Assembly (NCBI GenBank): GCA_009760855.2
Contig: WPIO01000163.1
Span: 1 to 62,000 of the forward strand
Origin: Cristatella mucedo
Taxonomy: Eukaryota; Bryozoa; Phylactolaemata; Cristatellidae
DNA length: 62,000 bases
Direction: 5' to 3'
Part shown: piece after piece, positions 36,734 to 46,571 of the stretch
Numbering within the stretch: the first letter of the stretch is position 1
Layout of the letters: each line of letters begins with the position of its first letter
The notes under the pieces: generated by a model
Seen by the model: the letters and a program-made list of their open reading frames with translations, nothing else
Databases searched by the model: none
Told to the model about the DNA's origin: nothing
Translations under genes and position numbers: made by a program

Positions 36734-37030
36734 CTGTACCCCGTGCCGAGGCGACGATGGTCAGCGGTGTTGGGCCGCGCCAAGACGCCTGCAAAGCAGC
36801 CAGTCCCGCCCAGGCCCCTTTTGCCCTCTGCAGGTCAGCTCGTTAGCAGCAGGATGAGCTGGGAGGAGGGATTGGCAAACTCGACGCATGTTCGAGCCTG
36901 CGAGCAAAATCAAGCGATGGTTTGCTTCAACCACCAAGGCGGCGGTGTGGCAAGGAAAAGGCGCCGCCGCCGCATGGGGCCGCCTCGGTCGGATCGAGCA
37001 GCGAGAGCGCAGTTGCCCGCCGAGACTCAC

Positions 37031-37396
37031 CGCCACTGGCATATCCTGAGGGCACACGCGGCAGCGGTGCCCAAAGTAGACGGCCTCGTCGGGCCGGTGC
37101 CGACAGCATGAGGCGCAGGTTTTCCATTACCGCACGTGTGTCGTCGTCTGCCTTAAGGAACCAGTCGCCATCGAAAATGGTGGGTCGTAGACGTACTTAA
37201 AGGCCTTTCATCGTCTTGAACGTAAAGGCGCCAACGAGCCTCTCGAGAGACGATATCTTTTTGACGAGAAGAAAACGTACGGGCGGCAGCAGCTGCTGCA
37301 TCGCGCTCCTCGAACTTTTGCGCAGTCGAGCGCTGGCAAGCAGATCAAGCGCAAGTCACTTCGCCAACACAGGACTCGACAGGGCGAGCCGATCGG
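37031..37396 (-). pseudogene. C1GALT-like exon A (CRVLCW to GYASG)
   Basis: 366 bp bounded by a pyrimidine-rich acceptor on the right and GTGAGT on the left in plus coordinates. It encodes, in at least three alternating frames, CRVLCW, RGARC, YVFFSSK, FKTMK, KYVYDPP, GDWFLKADDDTRAVMENLR and GYASG. The usual DDDTYVV reads DDDTRAV here, so the Tyr after DDDT is replaced by Arg. The repeated frame changes are the main reason to hold the pseudogene label. Confidence 0.7.
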
Positions 37397-37399
37397 CTG

Positions 37400-39312
37400 G
37401 AATGGGGGTGGGGTGAGAGGACATGGGCGGGGCAAGGAGATCGGTTCAAAAAGGCGCATGCACAAGCAGACCCAACTTCAAAGTCAGCCGGAGAGCACAG
37501 AATCCTTAACGAAAACAGAGGCGGCAGAAGCAGAAGCAGTCTAGGGGCCCCGCCCCTCCACTCACCGATGACTGCTCGATCGCGAGCCGAGCTCATGAAC
37601 AGGCCGACGTCGCATCGCCTCAGCCAAGTCTGATTGACGCTGCTGCTTGGAGTGCAAGTTCGCCGGGCTCGTCACGTGATCCAGCGACGATTCGCAGAGG
37701 CGGCCTGGCTGGCACGGACTGCTGGCTCTGCTTTTGCCCAGTGCAGCAGCCACTGGGGCAGCGATCGACTGTCTCGGGCTCGACAGGTAGACCCAGAGAG
37801 CCTGCGCAACGATGATGCGCACGTGACGATGGCAGGCCTGCAGAGCTGCGCCCTTCACTGCTCGCCGCGCCCAGCGATGGCTGGCGAGAGAGATCCCGTC
37901 AACAACTGCCAAGCTCACACACTCGGCCGCCAGAGAGCCTCTTCTACAGCACTGACTGAGATTTGGAGCACGATGGGTAAAGTGGGGGAGGGAATGGGAG
38001 CCACACAGTCACAGGGTCAGCAGAGGTGAATACTGAGTCACTGTGCGTGGCTCGGGAGTGGATGCAATGCGTACAGGCGCTGCTGCTGGCAGAGGGCGGC
38101 TGTGCTGGTGCGCGGTGGCAGCAGCAATTTGTGGGTGCAGCCGGCATCGTAGGCAGCACCTGCAGAATGGCATCCCAACTCGTAATGGAAGTCAAATGAC
38201 AGGCGGAAACGAAGCCCCAGTGACCCTGTGTCTATACAGCCTGCCAAGGTGCTATCGCTGAATTATTTCAAGGTGAGTGCATGGTCAATTGTCAGCAGCG
38301 ATGCAAAAAGTGCCCGCAATCGTGAGCAAGGCTCGTGCGCACGTGCACGGAAGATAAGATATATGGGCCAAGCGATATGCCCTGCAACTATGTATCGTAA
38401 GAAACTTAACAAAGTGCAGCAAACCCTACTGTGTTTTACCACTGTCCGCGCTGTACGAGATGGTGTCGCCAATAGCTGGCAATAGCTGGGTTGGGTACAG
38501 CCGGTCATGAAACTGCGGGACTGCAATGGCCCGCATACAGTAGCCGATCTCGTGATGGCTGGTCTCAAACGACGGCGTCACAATGCCGATCACAGTCATC
38601 GTGTGTTCGCAAGGCTGGTGCATCTGCTTAATAGCGAGGCACCCTACCCAACACTCACTTGGATGAAACGGGAATCAACAACAAAGAAAATTAGATTTGC
38701 TTCAAACGTCATCCTCTCAAGGGATGTCCGTAATGGCTTTGGCATAGTCGGTTCTAGACCTCAGTCGCGCACGAACAACAGGAGTCACGGTTCCGCAGAA
38801 GATTAGTGGCTTCCGGGGGCAAAGGAACAGCTGAACGACAGGAGTAACATGGACGACAGGCAGAGCGCAGCGAGCGGAGAACCTAAAGCATGCATGCAAC
38901 GTTCAGTTGTCACTATTCGTCCAGTCCGAACCAAGAGACCGATGGACGGCCATAGCCAATGCTACAAAGGCAAGATCCATTGAGGACTCGCCAATTTCAT
39001 GTAAAAAAATGACCGGAAGTCGATGAAAAACCGACCGGTGGTCGGTCCACTAGGCTCAGATGGCAGGACAATTAGCAAAAGCCTCATTCGTCCTGCAGGT
39101 CATCAGCCTCCAGGTGGGGGGGTGTTGAAGGGGTGGAGTATAGGGTGGACGGTGAAGGCGAGGCGGTGGCAAAAAGTGCAGCATTGCGAAAAAAACGGAA
39201 CTGGCGCGACGGATGGCGAGTATCCGTGAAGGGCTCGTCTTACCCGTCGGCTCGGCGCTCCAGCGCGGCCCCCCTGTCGATGCGCAGCGCAGCAATCAGC
39301 ATCGTCGGCCTG

Positions 39313-39348
<36 letters not shown>

Positions 39349-39900
39349 CATATTTTATTATAGAGACAGCGTCGCATGCAACGACTCGTGGGCCTGCACA
39401 GGATATTCGAGAGGCCGCCACGCAGCAGCCTCCCCCAAAACGCACGCAAGCACTTCCAAAAAACAGCAGCAGGAGCGGGACACTAGGCAAGCAAAGGGGC
39501 CGAAAGATACGGCAGAGGCATCAGCACAGCCCGCCGCGCTGCGTCCCTCTCGAGGGAGAGACGCAGCTCGGCGTAGTGCTTATGTGTACGACTCACTCAC
39601 TCTAGCCAGCTGACGAGCGCTAGCCTGGCCGGGACAGTCGGGGAGTGCTGGACTACGTTCGTCACTGCTCGCCGAGAGGAGTAGCTGTGATGCCGGCTAC
39701 TTGATGCGTTCGTCACTGTTCATCTCCTGATACATGTTCCTGCTGTAGAGCGCCGTGCATGACGGGAGTCCGGCTGCAGTTCGATCTCGAACCCTCTTTC
39801 TCGGCCACCTCGGAAGCAGGTCGTGTGTGCAGAAAGACGACTCTGCTCAGTGACTGCACAAAACCAAGCAAACAAGCAAGAGCAAAATTATAGGCTGAAA
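37400..39900. other. GC-rich DNA upstream of the C1GALT-like exons
   Basis: This is the 5' side of the minus-strand gene and may hold its promoter and first exon(s), but none can be assigned. It contains a (TA)n run at 39316-39346. Long opposing frames (37562-37918 minus, 37634-38029 plus) share the same DNA and show no family motif. Confidence 0.4.
39316..39346. repeat. (TA)n microsatellite
   Basis: About 15 TA units, seen directly. Confidence 0.95.
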
Positions 39901-39910
39901 GCTAGGAATG

Positions 39911-39988
39911 ATAATAGAGCCATTCTAGAAAAATAGAGCCATTCTAGAATAACTGAGCCATTTTAGCATAATAGAACCATTCTAGAAG
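39911..39988. repeat. Four-unit 20-bp tandem repeat
   Basis: Units resembling ATAATAGAGCCATTCTAGAA at 39911, 39931, 39951 and 39970. Unit three is the most diverged. Confidence 0.85.
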
Positions 39989-40039
39989 AGCCTCATTAGG
40001 ATTCGAAGAAGAATGACTCATAAACAAGATGCACAAGGC

Positions 40040-40198
40040 CTCCATTGCCGAGCTGGTTTGGTCCAGCAAGATAAGGTGCTTCGCCCCGACCAAGGTCTGG
40101 CTGAGGTCGTGGGCTCCAGCCCCGAGGCAAAATGTGAAGTTACTGAATAGAGATTAAGTTCTCTTGGGGCTCTACACAAACGAATTATTTATATAAAA
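40040..40198 (+). mobile_element. SINE-A, tRNA-related, with F2-like tail
   Basis: Begins TTGCCGAGCTGG (A-box-like) and shares GCCCCGACCAA with the copy at 16.05-16.20 kb. It has GTGGGCTCCAGCCCC at the B-box position. It ends GAATAGAGATTAAGTTCTC, TTGGGGCTCTACACAAACG and an AT-rich end. The AGAGATTAAGTTCTC core is identical to that of F2 tails. Confidence 0.75.
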
Positions 40199-40702
40199 AG
40201 GAAGGCCTTGCCTAAAAAAAATGTGAGAGATGGATAGATAAAATAAAAATAGAATACACTTGGATTAGTGCCTTGAGTTAACTTTATGACTGACCTGTCG
40301 TTTGTGAAATGAGTTTGAGTAATGCCTGCTACAGCAGGCCACTCCTTATGGTACCCTGCAAGTAGATTGCAAGACGACAATAAGCTCTCCTGCAGCTAAA
40401 CCTATAAGGCAGTGGATAAGCTGACCCCTGTATTTATTAATCTATGTGAACTAAACCTATTGGTCTGCAAGCAGTAAAGCAATGTAATGTAATCTAATGT
40501 ATCTCCGTCAGTAACTCCACAAAGTCATAAAGACCATGTGGGTGTTACGCAGGAGAGTTTTGTATAGCGCACTCACAGCATAAGCGGCTTTCGGTACGCA
40601 TTCGGTACCCAACAGACTTCGTCTCACGCAACAAAGAGAAAGTGGGAAGCATAGCAGAATTAGGAGAGCAGTTGAGGTAGTGAGTAGCATAGAAGTAGCA
40701 GT

Positions 40703-40933
40703 TCAGGACCGCTGAAAAAGATGTGCCATAGTCAGCAGTCGAGAGTCGTAGATGTCGTTGCGTAAGAATTGTGGAAGCGAGTTCCACAGTCTAGGACCTG
40801 CAACGCTAAAGCTTCTGTCGCCAACTGTCTTTAAGCGGAGGAATGGGACAGCTAATTTATTGTCCACACAGGACCTGAGGGCGCAAACAGGCTGAAACTG
40901 ATGCAGCAGTTCAGCTAGGTACGAAGGAGCCAA
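40703..40933 (-). pseudogene. F1 ORF2 C-terminal segment 2
   Basis: 76 codons, same frame, beginning LAPSYLAELL-like sequence and ending RPLWNSLPQFLRND-like sequence (GPRLWNSLPQFLRNDI) and a natural stop (LFQRS). This is the typical end of the ORF2 protein before the 3' UTR. Confidence 0.85.
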
Positions 40934-40966
40934 GCCGTGGCGGGCCTTGTGGGTCAGCGTAACAAC

Positions 40967-41296
40967 TTAGCTCTGTATCCTTTGCTCAACCGGCAACCAT
41001 CCTAGCTCTTTCAGGAAAGGTGACACGTGCTCAAACCTCTGGGACTTGAAGACCAGCCTTGCAGCCATATTCATAGTCCGCTGTAGTGGCATAATAGCTT
41101 TCTTTGGTAGCCCAGCCAAAAGGGAATAACAATAATCAAGTCGAGACAGAACTGAAGAGCTAGTTAAATTTTTTACAAGCCACTGTGGGAGACAGCTTCT
41201 AATTTTGGATAGGGATCGGATGTGATGGCTAGCTGTAGAGGCAGTCTTCTGAATGAAGCTTTTAAAATTGAGGCAGCTGTCGAACACGACACCCAA
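40967..41296 (-). pseudogene. F1 ORF2 C-terminal segment 1
   Basis: 109 codons in the same frame as the RT, directly after the TGA. It contains LGVVFDSCLNF, HIRSLSKIR, LDYCYSLLAGLP and LGWLPVEQRIQS, the post-RT region shared by CR1/L2-type ORF2 proteins. It ends at a TAA where other copies read AAA. Confidence 0.85.
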
Positions 41297-41317
41297 ATTT
41301 TGAGCACGTGGTGAAGG

Positions 41318-42610
41318 TCACACAATGGCATCACCTATGAGAACAGCAAAGCCTTTTAATCCAGCTACATGCTTAGGGTGTCCTATGAGCAGCAGTTCGG
41401 TTTTATCGTCATTTAATTTCAGGAAGTTTTCCGACATCCAGGATCGAATATCGGCAAGGCAAGCATTCAGTTTCTCAGTTGCTGCAGCAGATTCCGACGG
41501 TTTAAATGACAAATACAGCTGAGTATCGTCAGCATAGAAGTGATATCCTATTCCATGGGCCTTAATCACTTTTCCCAGAGGTTGCGTATAAATGGAGAAC
41601 AGCAAGGGACCAAGTACAGACCCTTGAGGGACTCCACAGGTGACCCTTCTCATGTCTGAGACCTGACCCCCACACGACACAGATTGAACACGATCAGACA
41701 AGTATGATTTAAACCACGCCAGTGCTTCGTCTGCCAGACCGATCGTTGTTCTCAATTGTTCGAGCAGAACTTTGTGATCAATGGTGTCGAAGGCAGCAGA
41801 CAGATCTAGCAGAGCTAGGGCAGTCACATTCCCGTCGTCGTTGCCACGTAGAATGTCATTGTTAACACGGAGGAGAGCAGTTTCAGTAGAGTGCTGCCTC
41901 TTGAAACCTGATTGAAATGTTTCTGTCATTCCATTATTTTCAATATGCTCAACTAGCTGCTTAGCAACAATTTTTTCAAAAATCTTTGATAAGAACGGAA
42001 GAAGGAAAACTGGACGATAGTTTGCTAGGACCTCTGTGTCTAATCCAGGCTTTTTAAGAATAGGTCTAACGATTGCCGATTTGAAGGACTTGGGGACAAC
42101 CCTTTTCCCAAAAGAAGCATTACAAATCTTGGTTATGGCAGGGCTAAGTTGGTCTGCAAGTGAAGACCACAGAGATGAAGGTATAGGGTCTTCAGGAGAC
42201 GAGCTCTTTTTGCTAGACCTTATTAAGGCAGCCACATTACAGGCAGAAACATCAGAGAACCTTGTAAGAAAGGTCACACGTTGAGGAACGGCGATTGCTT
42301 TGGTCGGAGGGGGCTTAATGGAGGCACGAATGTGCACAATTTTTTCAGTAAAGAAGGCTGAAAACTTTTCGGCTGAGCCCTTAATATCTGGGGAGTCAGA
42401 CCTCACAGCATTGGCCAGTAAATGGTTTACTGCCTTATAAATCTGTTTAGTGTCCGACTGGCAGGAATTCAGCTTTCCAATGAAAAAAGAAGCCCTGGTT
42501 TTTTTAAGCTTTCGGGTGTAAACTCGAAGGAAGTCTTTAAAATTGACTAGGTCTGCCTCAGACCCCGATTTCTTGAAACGATGTTCTAGCCTGCGCTCAA
42601 CACGGCGCAT
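41318..42610 (-). pseudogene. F1 reverse transcriptase, 430 intact codons
   Basis: RT of the CR1/L2-like LINE superfamily. In order: RPILKK (182-187), NYRPVFLLPFLSKIFEK (197-213), QSGFKRQHSTETAL (233-246), motif A LDLSAAFD (268-275, catalytic D269), motif B GVPQGSVLGPLLF (326-338), motif C FYADDTQL (358-365, catalytic DD), and LKLNDDKTELL (397-407). The frame ends at a TGA where the copies at 28.1 and 3.4 kb have CGA (Arg). In the same frame it would continue to 40967 and, past a second stop, to 40703. All catalytic residues of the RT core are present. Confidence 0.93.
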
Positions 42611-42855
42611 CTTAAGGAGTTTTTTGTAAATTGAAAGGAATCTCGACGACTTTGAACACGGATAGAGCGAACGGGAGCATGCTTGTCAAGAGCACTCCTG
42701 AGTGTCATGTTCATAGCATCAGTGAGGGTATCGAGGCTGCCGGTCGAGTCTGAATGCAGATCAAGAAGGCCTGCATCACAAACAGATTTCAAAAACTTGT
42801 CTACGTTAATGCTTTGTAAGTTACGTCGTGGCAAATTCGACATTGCCCTGCACAT
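42586..42855 (-). pseudogene. F1 linker between endonuclease and RT
   Basis: 89 codons with the linker sequence DAMNMTLRSALDKHAPVRSI, also seen in the plus-strand copy at 18014-18283. The frame is offset from the RT frame by one indel near 42.6 kb. Confidence 0.75.
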
Positions 42856-43261
42856 ACGAGGGAGCAGGAACAGTAAACGAGACCAAACAATGATCTGAGA
42901 GGGTCAGTGGGCACACCACAAAGTCAGTGGGGAGGACATCCTTAGTGATCACGAGACCTAGAATGTGGCCACCGACGTGGGTGCTATTATTAACGTGTTG
43001 GGCTAAACCAAAAATCTCCAGACAGTCAAGAAATGAGCTGACCTGGCCGTTGCTAGGGTTGTCAATGTGAATATTGAAGTCTCCTACAATCAGTAACGGC
43101 CTGTCACAAACAAATATTTTAGCGAGGAACTCTGAAAACTCCTCTATAAACAAGTTTAGACAGCCAGGAGGTTGGTATTTCGCATCGGTGAGAGGCATTG
43201 TCTCTGACGAAGAACTGATCGCAACCGATTCAAACGATGACCCATGCGAGAAACTTCCCAT
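42821..43261 (-). pseudogene. F1 endonuclease, C-terminal piece
   Basis: 146 codons with LLIVGDFNIHID (GDFN at 60-63, catalytic Asp/Asn), THVGGHILGLVIT (94-106) and LSDHCLVSF (121-129, terminal SDH). These are the ordered APE-type endonuclease motifs of LINEs. The usual LDL/RLD Asp is Gly here (ILGLVIT), which also occurs in the copy at 27.1-30.4 kb. Confidence 0.88.
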
Positions 43262-43434
43262 TTTATAGCCAAACGATTCGCGAACAACAATTGCAACCGG
43301 CCACCAACCTTGTCAGAACGCATGGACTGATAGAATGAGAACCCGGGTGGGGTGGTCTCGGAAGTATAGCTGCTGGAACAAGGCGTCATCCAGGTTTCGG
43401 TAATCAGAAATGCAACTAGCTTCTCCTGGACCAC
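43156..43434 (-). pseudogene. F1 endonuclease, N-terminal piece
   Basis: 92 codons containing LITETWM (residues about 10-16), the APE-type motif with the catalytic Glu (TETW). Just upstream, in frame before the Met, lies KFRLLNVRSLKTKGLLIRDQ, which includes the Asn-containing LNVRSL motif. The frame then diverges near 43260 and continues in the next piece. Confidence 0.85.
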
Positions 43435-43478
43435 CTGATCGCGGATAAGTAACCCCTTGGTTTTTAGCGAGCGGACAT

Positions 43479-43862
43479 TTAGTAGGCGGAATTTAAGAGG
43501 CTGTCCAACAACTGGGCGACGGCGATGAAGTGGCTGGTATTCTCTACCGTTTGCGTCCGGTCCGGCCCGGCGGAAGCTGGCTCTTCGAATTTGAATTGGA
43601 CCTTGGTAACAGCCGCGGGACGAAGTTTCACAACGTGCTGGGCTACAGCGGGTGGGCTACCACCGCAACAAGTACTATTTAGCGCTTTAAACTTACGAGT
43701 CGAAGGTTTGATAGCCGAGCTGTTGATGGGGCGAAAGCAGGATCCAGGTAGGTTCTCACTGACCAGCCGGAGAAGGCCGGCCGGTAGGTATCGGCTAACG
43801 GTGACATCGCATCTTATGCTAAGCAGGTACTGTTTTGTGTAGCATATCCGAGGACAGCTCAT
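43479..43862 (-). pseudogene. F1 ORF2 N-terminal segment
   Basis: A 127-codon frame upstream of the endonuclease. It ends in QLLDSLL, after which the endonuclease start KFRLLNVRSLKTKGLL continues in another frame (43440-43500), so one frame change separates them. No separate ORF1 protein with a zinc knuckle or esterase-type motif is visible. Confidence 0.5.
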
Positions 43863-43869
43863 AAATAGT

Positions 43870-44560
43870 CACAGCGAAGATAGCAACGGAATACCCGAAG
43901 GTATTACGGAGAAATCAAGTAAAGGTACACACCATGCTAGGAGTCGCCCGAGGGTGACATTGGTCTTTAGGGCTGGGAGCAAGCCTTCAGATGCATCACT
44001 TCCATTCTGAATCCCAAAAGTTCAAAGATGACTATTCATAAAACAAGAGCTAACAATAAGAGCATCACTAAGAAAAGATATCATGTAAGTTGCTTTAATG
44101 TCTCATTACCGGGCTAAAGACATTCACATGCAATCTACTAGCGGTTCAAGAACCCCAGTCTGGCTTACAGGACATCTAATTCGAACCAGCCTACCTATCT
44201 GGCCTCCTTTCTCTTTCTGTGTGCTCTAGCACCATCTTACAGTGGGCATTAGGTCATCTGGCTGTCACTAGCATACAATTGAAATCTGTTGGCGATCGAG
44301 GCTTCAGATCATATGTACTAAAGTTCTCTACCAGCTATATTCTCTGCCTACAATGACCTTGCATCCTTTTGGACTCTACTCCAGATGCATCTGTTCCGGA
44401 TAGCTTTCCCTTTGCCAGAGTGAACTTGTATTTTTTGCTTTTGGGCACTTTGCTTGAGTAACTGTGCATGAGTCAGTAGTCGTTTCAATGGCTATAGGTC
44501 TTACAAAACGGTGGCCAGGAGTTTATTAATGCTTGCTTTAGCATGCTGGCCCGAGCAGGA
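43870..44560. other. Unassigned DNA right of the F1 element
   Basis: May include the F1 5' UTR at 43.87-44.0 kb, but no second copy covers it, so this cannot be confirmed. No gene seen. Confidence 0.35.
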
Positions 44561-44690
44561 TACATAGTTGCTTGTGTATGCATGAAACATTGCATGGCAC
44601 TTGAGTAGTATCGATTCTTCCAGGACCTGAATAGAGATAGTCTTCTCTCCGGGCACAATACAAATGACAAAAAACTATTTACATTATTAA
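44560..44690 (+). repeat. Degenerate LINE/SINE tail
   Basis: GACCTGAATAGAGATAGTC, TTCTCTCCGGGCACAATACA and AAATGAC resemble the SINE-A/F2 tail. No confident body upstream. Confidence 0.45.
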
Positions 44691-45121
44691 ATATGCAAGT
44701 GTGTGCAATATTAAGTGCAAAGGCCGAGCATCATTTTGCTTTCCAACAAAGTGGGATGCTCTGCATGCTAAATGCAAGAGCATTACCTTTAGTGCTATAT
44801 CTATTTTCTTCCTGCACATAAAAAGTACACACACACTCATCACCACTATAACAGACAACTTAAAAAATGGCTCTATAATAATAATAATAATAATAACAAT
44901 GCACTTGATAAAGAGCCCTCAGAGAACTCAATCTCTCTCAATGTGCTTTACATTTGCTGCAAAGGAAAATGCAGTTGAATGGTGAGTACTATGATGCTTG
45001 ATAAACAAACAAAATTATTAACATGGTTTGCGGTGACATGCACAGGGTCAGCATGCAAATGTTATTAGTGGCAGCATGCACAGTGTCAGCATACATAAGC
45101 ACATGAAGGACGAATCACAGG

Positions 45122-45238
45122 GACAATAATAATAATAATAATTATAATGCACTTGATAAAGCGAAATCAGAGAACTCAATCTCTTTCTAGGTGCTTTACA
45201 TTTGCTGCAAAGGGAAATGCAATTGAATGGTGAGTAAT
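45122..45238 (-). mobile_element. Short F2 tail fragment inserted in an F2 3' UTR
   Basis: About 117 bp: (AAT)n, hairpin and UTR to GGTGAGTAATA. It splits the UTR word GAATCACAGGGAC/CCACTAAATGCTG, which is continuous in the F2 copies at 52.58 and 55.79 kb (CACAGGGACC and CACAGAGACCCACTA). Removing it rejoins one continuous 3' UTR. Confidence 0.8.
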
Positions 45239-45297
45239 ACCCACTAAATGCTGTCCTAAATAGATGTGTTTTAAAGTTCTTTTCAAATGTGGTCAAG

Positions 45298-46536
45298 TCA
45301 GGGGATGTTCTGACTCAGGTCGGGAGGGAGTTCCAGGCTTTGGGAGCCATACGAACTAAATGCACGGTCTCCAAAGGATTTGAGGTTTGTACGAGGTATT
45401 TCCAGACTGTTGGATTCCGAAAAATGGGGGGTATGATGCTTGGCCTGGTGGGGGAGTAGATCTGAGAGATGGGCTGGAGCCAAAGAATGAAGTGACCTAA
45501 AAGTGAGAAAAGTGAGCGACAAAACCTTAAAATCAATCCATTGCTTGACTACTAGCCAGTGCAGGTCAGCAAGAAGTGGAATAATGTGGCAACTGTGACG
45601 CTCACGACAGACAAGCCTAGCTGCAGAGTTTTGCACCAGCTGCAATCGCCTGATCGCACATGCTGGTAGGCCAGTAAGCAGTGAATTGCAGAAGTTGAGA
45701 CGGGATGTCACGAATGCATGGACCAACTTAGATGTGGTATCTTTATCTAAACAAGCCCGAATTTTAGCAATGTTATGAAGCTGAAAATAGGCAGATTTGA
45801 CTGTGGAGCTGATATGGTCGTCTAACGATAGGTCGCTTTGGAATATGACACCTAGATTTCGAGCTGACTCTACAGGAGATGTGCTGACAGAGCCAATTTT
45901 GAGCTTCAGCCTGTTCATTTTGTGAATCACACTGGGTTTCCCCGTAATTAGTAAGTTAGTTTTATCATCATTTAGTTTTAGAAAATTTGCTGCCATCCAT
46001 GTGTGGGTGTCATCAGTACATGCAGCAAGTGAGTGGAGAGAATTTGAGGTGCTTGAAGGCTGGGAGGAATCAAAGCAAAGGCACAACTGAGTGTCATCCG
46101 CATAGAAATGAAAGCCTAGATTGTGCTTGGCAATCACATCAGCAAAAGGCAGAGTATAAACCGTGAAAAGAACCGGACCTAGCACTGAGCCCTGAGGTAC
46201 CCCATATTTCAGAGGTACTTCAGATGATCTTTGTCCATTCACATCAATACTCTGGAGTCTCCCACTGGGATAGGACCTGAACCACTGCAGAGCAGTGCCA
46301 GTGATGCCCAGGCGAGATGAGAGGCTCTCTAGAAGAACTTTGTGATCGATGGTATCAAAAGCTGCCGAAAGATCGAGCAAAACAAGCAGAGACACTCTAC
46401 CAATGTCTGCATTCCTAAGTAGGTCGTTGTATACCCTAAGCAATGCTGACTCTGTGGAGTGATTAGCTTTAAAGCCAGACTGGAACTCAGTAGCAAGGTG
46501 TGAGGTTTCGATATACGAGTTAAGCTGGTCTGCCAC
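45298..46536 (-). pseudogene. F2 reverse transcriptase, 412 intact codons
   Basis: Contains FQSGFKANHSTESALLRVYN (18-37), motif A LDLSAAFD (54-61), motif B YGVPQGSVLGPVLF (111-124), motif C FYADDTQL (144-151) and LKLNDDKTNLL (186-196). The thumb and C-terminal part follow, with QLVQNSAARLVCRER and LKSFGDRAFSSYGSQ. The upstream end is cut by the inserted F1 fragment: SKNLEPVVADQL continues in frame up to the junction. The last residues (DLSQNIP) are shifted by one base relative to 56.56-57.32 kb. The proper C-terminus (FRTAFSG) is in the next frame at about 45240-45290. Catalytic residues are intact. Confidence 0.92.
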
Positions 46537-46571
46537 GACCGGTTCTAGATTCTTTGATAGGAATGGTAAAT

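Larger units (their letters stand above)
35312..37396 (-). pseudogene. C1GALT1-like core-1 beta-1,3-galactosyltransferase, catalytic domain, frameshifted
   Basis: The family makes core-1 O-glycans (Gal-beta-1,3-GalNAc-Ser/Thr) in the Golgi. The catalytic blocks appear in the correct order on the minus strand: CRVLCW (37363-37381), YVFFSSK (about 37257-37278), KTMK and KYVYDPP (37179-37215), GDWFLKADDDT with VMENLRLML (37110-37169; the DDD is the metal-binding DxD-type motif), GYASG (37031-37046), GYVLSK, DDSNEDVVLAR (36627-36665) and VAVSFHYVKPEEMFVFE (35428-35480). Splice signals separate them: acceptor CCCATTCCAG before 37396, donor GTGAGT at 37025-37030, acceptor TACAG before 36733, donor GTGAGT at 36476-36481, acceptor TTTCGCAG before 35496. 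The exons sum to about 800 nt, right for the roughly 270-residue domain. Several one-base frame changes occur inside exons, so this is a decaying gene or one with sequence errors. Exons for the membrane anchor and stem were not identified. A leucine-rich minus frame at about 37460-37596 is a weak candidate. Confidence 0.75.
40478..43870 (-). mobile_element. F1 LINE, best and nearly complete copy
   Basis: Minus strand. From right to left: N-terminal frame (43479-43862), endonuclease (about 42.8-43.5 kb), linker, RT (41318-42610), C-terminal part to 40703, a 3' UTR of about 200 bp and the ATTAC-type tail (plus strand GTAATGTAATCTAATG at 40477-40500). From 42610 to 40703 the same frame is broken only by a TGA at about 41315-41317 and a TAA at about 40964-40966. 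Upstream there are frame changes near 42.6, 42.84, 43.26 and 43.48 kb. It is the least damaged F1 copy here. I place the 5' end near 43870 by the frame limit, not by a proven boundary. Confidence 0.9.

Noticed and set aside
37562-38029. Long frames on both strands upstream of the C1GALT-like exons
   Set aside because: They overlap each other in opposite frames and neither shows the membrane anchor expected for the missing 5' exon with any certainty.
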